A program made the position numbers and the translations under genes. 5,290 nt of DNA from an uncultured Methylococcaceae bacterium (GTDB lineage: Bacteria; Pseudomonadota; Gammaproteobacteria; Methylococcales; Methylococcaceae): assembly GCA_903910005.1 (NCBI GenBank), contig CAIVXW010000258.1, forward strand, positions 1 to 5,290, in the 5' to 3' direction. Within the stretch, counting starts at the first letter, position 1. Each line of letters starts with the position of its first letter. The notes beneath the pieces were generated by a model. It was given only the letters and a program-made list of their open reading frames with translations, ran no database searches and was not told the origin of the DNA. Below, piece by piece: positions 1 to 2,367 of the stretch.

Positions 1-1
1 A

Positions 2-799
2 GTGCTGCAAGAGAACGTCATCATCCGCCTTGAGCGTGGCGGCCAGCAGGGTCCGGTAACGATCACCACTTCGACCGACGACAGCTTCACCGACCTTGCG
101 ACGAACGAACACCCGTTTGACCGGATCGTGTTCCCGGATGACCCCGAGCGGTTTATCCATGTGCCAACCACCACCGAGAAAAGCACCATAGAGCTATCGT
201 CCGCCGTGCGCTACTCGCTGGCCGATCTTGGCATCAAGGTATCGACCGGGCCTGTGGTGGACTTCCGGCTGAAAGAGCATCTGCGCGACATGCCAGAAGA
301 GGGCACGGTGCCGCTGCTCTATCCCGGCCACTTGAGCATCACCGGGACGGTGTGGCCGGTGCCTGGCTTGAAGAAGCCGAACGCTATCTTGCACAACGCC
401 GAGACGGAAAAGTGGCTTTATCCGAACGGCTTTTATTGCGTGGTGCGACGCTTCTCATCGAAGGAAGAGAAGCGCCGCGTGGTGGCGAGCGTGGTTGATC
501 CTGCGGCCTTTGGCAGCCATACCGTGCTGGGCTTCGAGAACCACATGAACCTCTTTCATGAGAACAAGCGCGGCTTGCCGGAGCTTCTGGCCCGAGGGCT
601 AGCCGTGTTCCTGAACACCGCCGCCGTGGACGAGAGCTTCCGCCGCTTCAACGGCCACACGCAGGTCAACGCAACCGACCTCAAGCTGATGAAGTATCCG
701 AGCCGTGAGGCACTGATCGGGCTCGGCCAGTGGGCCAAGCAGCACACCGAAATCACGCAGGAAATGATTGATGAACAACTAGGGAAGCTGACTGCATGA
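2..799 (+). CDS. C-terminal part of a PstI/BsuBI-type N6-adenine DNA methyltransferase (5' end outside window)
   Basis: This is the methyltransferase half of a Type II restriction-modification pair. By family it would transfer a methyl group from S-adenosylmethionine to adenine N6 in the recognition site and so protect host DNA. The frame is open from the first bases, and the GTG at position 2 is probably an internal valine, not a start. Only about 265 residues are visible, roughly half of the usual 500 or so. The AdoMet-binding and catalytic motifs of the N-terminal half are therefore outside the window. What is seen is the specificity domain: a VSTGPVVDFRLKEHL segment (residues about 80-94 of the visible part), FENHMNLFH (178-186) and the strongly conserved FNGHTQVNATDL (216-227), followed by a KYPSRE motif. 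The stop overlaps the start of the endonuclease gene in an ATGA, so the two are translationally coupled. Family membership is recognised from memory of these motifs; the exact target sequence is inferred only. Confidence 0.88.
   Translation: MLQENVIIRLERGGQQGPVTITTSTDDSFTDLATNEHPFDRIVFPDDPERFIHVPTTTEKSTIELSSAVRYSLADLGIKVSTGPVVDFRLKEHLRDMPEEGTVPLLYPGHLSITGTVWPVPGLKKPNAILHNAETEKWLYPNGFYCVVRRFSSKEEKRRVVASVVDPAAFGSHTVLGFENHMNLFHENKRGLPELLARGLAVFLNTAAVDESFRRFNGHTQVNATDLKLMKYPSREALIGLGQWAKQHTEITQEMIDEQLGKLTA
781..787 (+). promoter_or_regulatory. Ribosome-binding site for the endonuclease gene, inside the methyltransferase gene
   Basis: AGGGAAG lies 8 bases upstream of the ATG at 796, inside the last codons of the methyltransferase. 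It supports 796 as the endonuclease start. Together with the 4-base ATGA overlap, it suggests that endonuclease translation depends on methyltransferase translation, a sensible order for a toxic nuclease. Confidence 0.6.
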
Positions 800-1752
800 C
801 CGACAAGAAGAACGAATACATCGAGGCCACCCACCAGATCATCATTTCCCTGGGCCTACCCCGAGCGCAGCAGAACGAGCGATCCGCCCTGTCACTGCTG
901 GCCCTGCTGAACCTCACGCCGGGCAAGCCGTGGGCGCAGGCAGAAAACCCGCTTGTTGGCATCACGCCGATCATGGATTGGGCACGGAAGCACTACGGCA
1001 AGGAGTACGCGCCGAACACCCGCGAGACGTTCCGCCGCCAGACCATGCACCAGTTCTGCGACGCTGGCGTGGCCCTCTACAACCCGGACAAGCCAGACCG
1101 CGCGGTGAACAGCCCGAAGGCTGTCTATCAAGTCGAACCCGCCGCCCTCAAGCTGCTGCGCAGCTTCGGCACCGACCAGTGGCACGACAACCTCATCGCC
1201 TATCTGGCCGTGCGTGAAACGCTGGTTGCCAAATATGCGATGGAACGCGAGCAGAACCGCATCCCGGTTGAAATCGCACCGGGGAAGGAAATTTCCCTCA
1301 GCCCCGGCGAACACAGCGAACTCATCCGGGCCATCATTGAGGACTTCGCGCCCCGCTTTGCGCCGGGTAGCGTGCTGGTCTATGCCGGGGACACCGGTGA
1401 CAAGTGGGGCTACTTCGACGCCGCGCTGCTGGCCGAGCTGGGCGTGGATGCGGACTCACACGGCAAGATGCCCGATGTGGTCTTGCACTTCACCGAGAAA
1501 AATTGGCTGCTGCTGGTGGAGTCCGTCACCAGTCACGGCCCGGTCGATGGCAAGCGCCACGCCGAACTCGCCAAGCTCTTCGCCGGTTCCAAGGCCGGGC
1601 TGGTCTATGTGACCGCCTTCCCGAATCGCTCCATCATGGGCCGTTACCTTGGCGAAATCGCATGGGAGACGGAGGTGTGGGTGGCCGATGCGCCGTCGCA
1701 CCTGATCCACTTCAACGGGATGCGGTTTCTTGGCCCATACAATGCGCCCTAA
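796..1752 (+). CDS. Type II restriction endonuclease, BsuBI/PstI family
   Basis: This protein should cut unmethylated DNA; characterised family members recognise CTGCAG. It has 318 residues, a full length for the family (about 315-330). The N-terminal half (about 1-155) is helical and looks like the family's N-terminal DNA-binding domain, with NTRETFRRQTMHQF at 74-87. The C-terminal half (about 165-315) is the nuclease domain. It contains GDTGDKWGYFD (198-208), HGKMPDVVLHF (222-232), and LVESVTSHGP (240-249) followed by KRHAEL. PD at 226-227 with E242 forms a PD-(D/E)xK-like centre in which the third position is valine (E-S-V) instead of lysine, as I recall for this family. The start overlaps the methyltransferase stop by 4 bases, and AGGGAAG lies just upstream. 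The TAA stop lies inside the CCTAAC box of an attC site, so gene and recombination site are fused end to end. No frameshift or missing block is seen, so it looks intact. Target specificity is inferred from the family. Confidence 0.93.
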   Translation: MTDKKNEYIEATHQIIISLGLPRAQQNERSALSLLALLNLTPGKPWAQAENPLVGITPIMDWARKHYGKEYAPNTRETFRRQTMHQFCDAGVALYNPDKPDRAVNSPKAVYQVEPAALKLLRSFGTDQWHDNLIAYLAVRETLVAKYAMEREQNRIPVEIAPGKEISLSPGEHSELIRAIIEDFAPRFAPGSVLVYAGDTGDKWGYFDAALLAELGVDADSHGKMPDVVLHFTEKNWLLLVESVTSHGPVDGKRHAELAKLFAGSKAGLVYVTAFPNRSIMGRYLGEIAWETEVWVADAPSHLIHFNGMRFLGPYNAP

Positions 1753-1827
1753 CAAATCGCTCAACTCGGACGTGCAAAAGTGCCGCTTCGCTCTGCTTTT
1801 GCACGCCGGTTAGCTCAAACGTTAGGC
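1747..1827 (+). other. Integron attC recombination site
   Basis: The outer boxes are CCTAAC (1748-1753) and GTTAGGC (1821-1827), which are complementary. The inner boxes are GCT-c-AAC-t-CGG (1759-1769) and CCGGTTAGC (1806-1814). They pair as three 3-bp blocks, with C1762, T1766 and probably A1770 left unpaired on one arm. The central stem is a perfect 10-bp dyad, CGTGCAAAAG (1771-1780) with CTTTTGCACG (1796-1805), around a 15-base loop. The TAACAA start and the TCAAACGTTAGGC end match classical attC sites. Asymmetric unpaired bases on one arm are what integron integrases read in the folded bottom strand. The first base of the left core box is C where the usual pattern RYYYAAC has a purine. 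Recombination is expected between G1821 and T1822. The stem may also slow transcription leaving the endonuclease gene. Confidence 0.93.
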
Positions 1828-1870
1828 ATCAAAATCCATGAAATCGCAGCGATGTCTGAAAAGCTATTTA

Positions 1871-1886
1871 CTGTACCTGGCTACGG
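1871..1886 (+). promoter_or_regulatory. Candidate MerR-type operator upstream of the mercury-transport-like ORF
   Basis: The dyad CTGTA-cctggc-TACGG has the same right half-site and the same 6-base spacer as the classical mer operator (CCGTA-n6-TACGG), with one mismatch in the left half. MerR-type regulators bind between -35 and -10 elements that are 19 bases apart. Here the boxes at those positions (TATTTA and TTAAAC) are poor, so a working promoter is doubtful. The match gains weight because the ORF downstream looks like a mercury uptake protein. No merR gene is visible. Confidence 0.4.
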
Positions 1887-1918
1887 CGTTTAAACTTCTC
1901 AACATTACTAATCGTTAT

Positions 1919-1923
1919 AGGAG
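1919..1923 (+). promoter_or_regulatory. Ribosome-binding site of the short ORF at 1930
   Basis: AGGAG with a 6-base AT-rich spacer precedes the ATG at 1930. This near-ideal signal shows that the ORF start is, or once was, a real translation start. Confidence 0.6.
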
Positions 1924-1929
1924 TTAAAA

Positions 1930-2127
1930 ATGTCAGGAACACTCCACCATCTTGATAAAGCTGGCACCATCGGCGGTATTTTTGCGGCCTTTGTTGCCGC
2001 TACTCCATGCTGCCTCCCTTTGCTGGCTACGGCGGGTGCTTCTCAAGGTCCGGTGGCTTCGTTTCGCTTTCGTTATCGGCGTGCCCCTTACCGTAACGTT
2101 GGGCGTCACATCAGTGCCATGTGGTAG
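1930..2127 (+). pseudogene. Truncated or frameshifted MerC/MerT-like mercury uptake membrane protein
   Basis: The ORF encodes 65 residues. The first 38 or so look genuine: a short polar lead with DKAG (9-12), then a small-residue hydrophobic segment with the vicinal cysteine motif TPCCLPLL (25-32) and ATAGAS (33-38). A cysteine pair in the first membrane helix is how MerC, MerT and MerF proteins take Hg(II) across the inner membrane. After S38 the reading becomes arginine-rich (FRFRYRRAPYRN) and unlike a membrane protein. Reading one base later from 2042 stays open to a TAG at 2129-2131 and gives a hydrophobic stretch, FAFVIGVPLTVTLGVTSV, so a one-base frameshift near 2041 or a deletion junction is likely. 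Even if repaired, it would be about 66 residues, shorter than MerC (about 140) or MerT (about 116). A good RBS and a mer-like dyad precede it. It could instead be an intact small protein of unknown function. The family call rests on the short N-terminal segment only. Confidence 0.45.
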
Positions 2128-2146
2128 GTAGGCATGGTCAAAGAAC

Positions 2147-2245
2147 GTAAAATGCGCCTGAACTCTACAGGATTGAAAAATGACATTTACTCCTGTCCGC
2201 CTCCAAAATTGGACACACGGAATTCGTCTTGAATCCGCATTTTAC
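2147..2245. repeat. Pair of perfect 10-bp inverted repeats bounding 99 bp
   Basis: GTAAAATGCG at 2147-2156 is the exact reverse complement of CGCATTTTAC at 2236-2245. The 79 bases between them do not code. No target-site duplication is seen outside the arms (AAAGAAC on the left, CTCGCCG on the right). It could be a small non-autonomous element, a remnant of one, or a long-looped structure at the 3' end of the RTX transcript. Confidence 0.4.
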
Positions 2246-2336
2246 CTCGCCGGGTAACGGGAGTGACCTGTTCAGTATTGGGGTACGATGGGAGTACATC
2301 AATAGAGATATGTGCTGGCGCAGGTGGTAGTAATGG

Positions 2337-2366
2337 CAAAAGAAAAATCGCAACGGGGCGGTGCGA
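2337..2366 (-). terminator. Candidate intrinsic terminator of the RTX gene
   Basis: Read on the minus strand just after the stop codon, TCGCA (plus 2362-2366) can pair with TGCGA (plus 2348-2352). Inside these arms are one mismatch, two more C-G pairs and a short C-rich loop. TTTTT (plus 2343-2347) follows at once, with another TTTT after one C. The stem is short, so termination may be inefficient. Its position, directly against the stop codon, fits an end-of-gene signal. Confidence 0.4.
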
Positions 2367-2367
2367 C

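Larger units (their letters stand above)
2..1821 (+). mobile_element. Integron gene cassette carrying the restriction-modification operon (left end outside window)
   Basis: The methyltransferase and endonuclease genes run toward an attC site, as cassette genes do, and the last stop codon sits inside that site. By the standard integrase mechanism, the cassette would end at G1821, the base before TTAGGC. The left boundary, either another attC or an attI, is not visible. With a full-length methyltransferase the cassette would be about 2.5 kb, long for a cassette but not impossible. Restriction-modification systems are known cargo of chromosomal integrons. That both genes belong to a single cassette is inference. 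Confidence 0.7.
2128..2367. other. Gap between the converging genes, no convincing gene
   Basis: These 240 bases lie between the broken mercury-type ORF and the end of the RTX gene. Short ORFs on both strands show no recognisable protein features. The stretch contains a 10-bp inverted repeat (2147-2156 with 2236-2245). Between its arms are small nested dyads in the segment from TGTCC (2194) to GGACA (2215). Next to the RTX stop is a candidate terminator. It has no attC, tRNA or complete insertion sequence that I can see, and may be the remains of several joinings. Confidence 0.5.

Noticed and set aside
2..4. GTG as the start of the methyltransferase gene
   Set aside because: It is simply the first codon in the window. 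The protein would lack the catalytic half and has no ribosome-binding site in view; the family is about 500 residues.
1771..1805. Intrinsic terminator of the endonuclease gene
   Set aside because: The 10-bp stem is strong but no T-run follows; it is better explained as the attC central stem.
892..1841. Long ORFs in other frames of the restriction gene
   Set aside because: High-GC shadow ORFs; their translations are arginine- and alanine-rich without known motifs, and the real gene covers the same bases.
2040..2104. Second attC ending in GTTGGGC at 2098-2104, with CCCCTTA just before it
   Set aside because: The right end looks like attC, but no complementary left core box (RYYYAAC) exists and the inner arms do not pair, beyond AAGG with CCTT.
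2194..2215. Insertion sequence end (TGTCC with GGACA)
   Set aside because: Only 5-bp arms, with no transposase fragment and no target duplication nearby.
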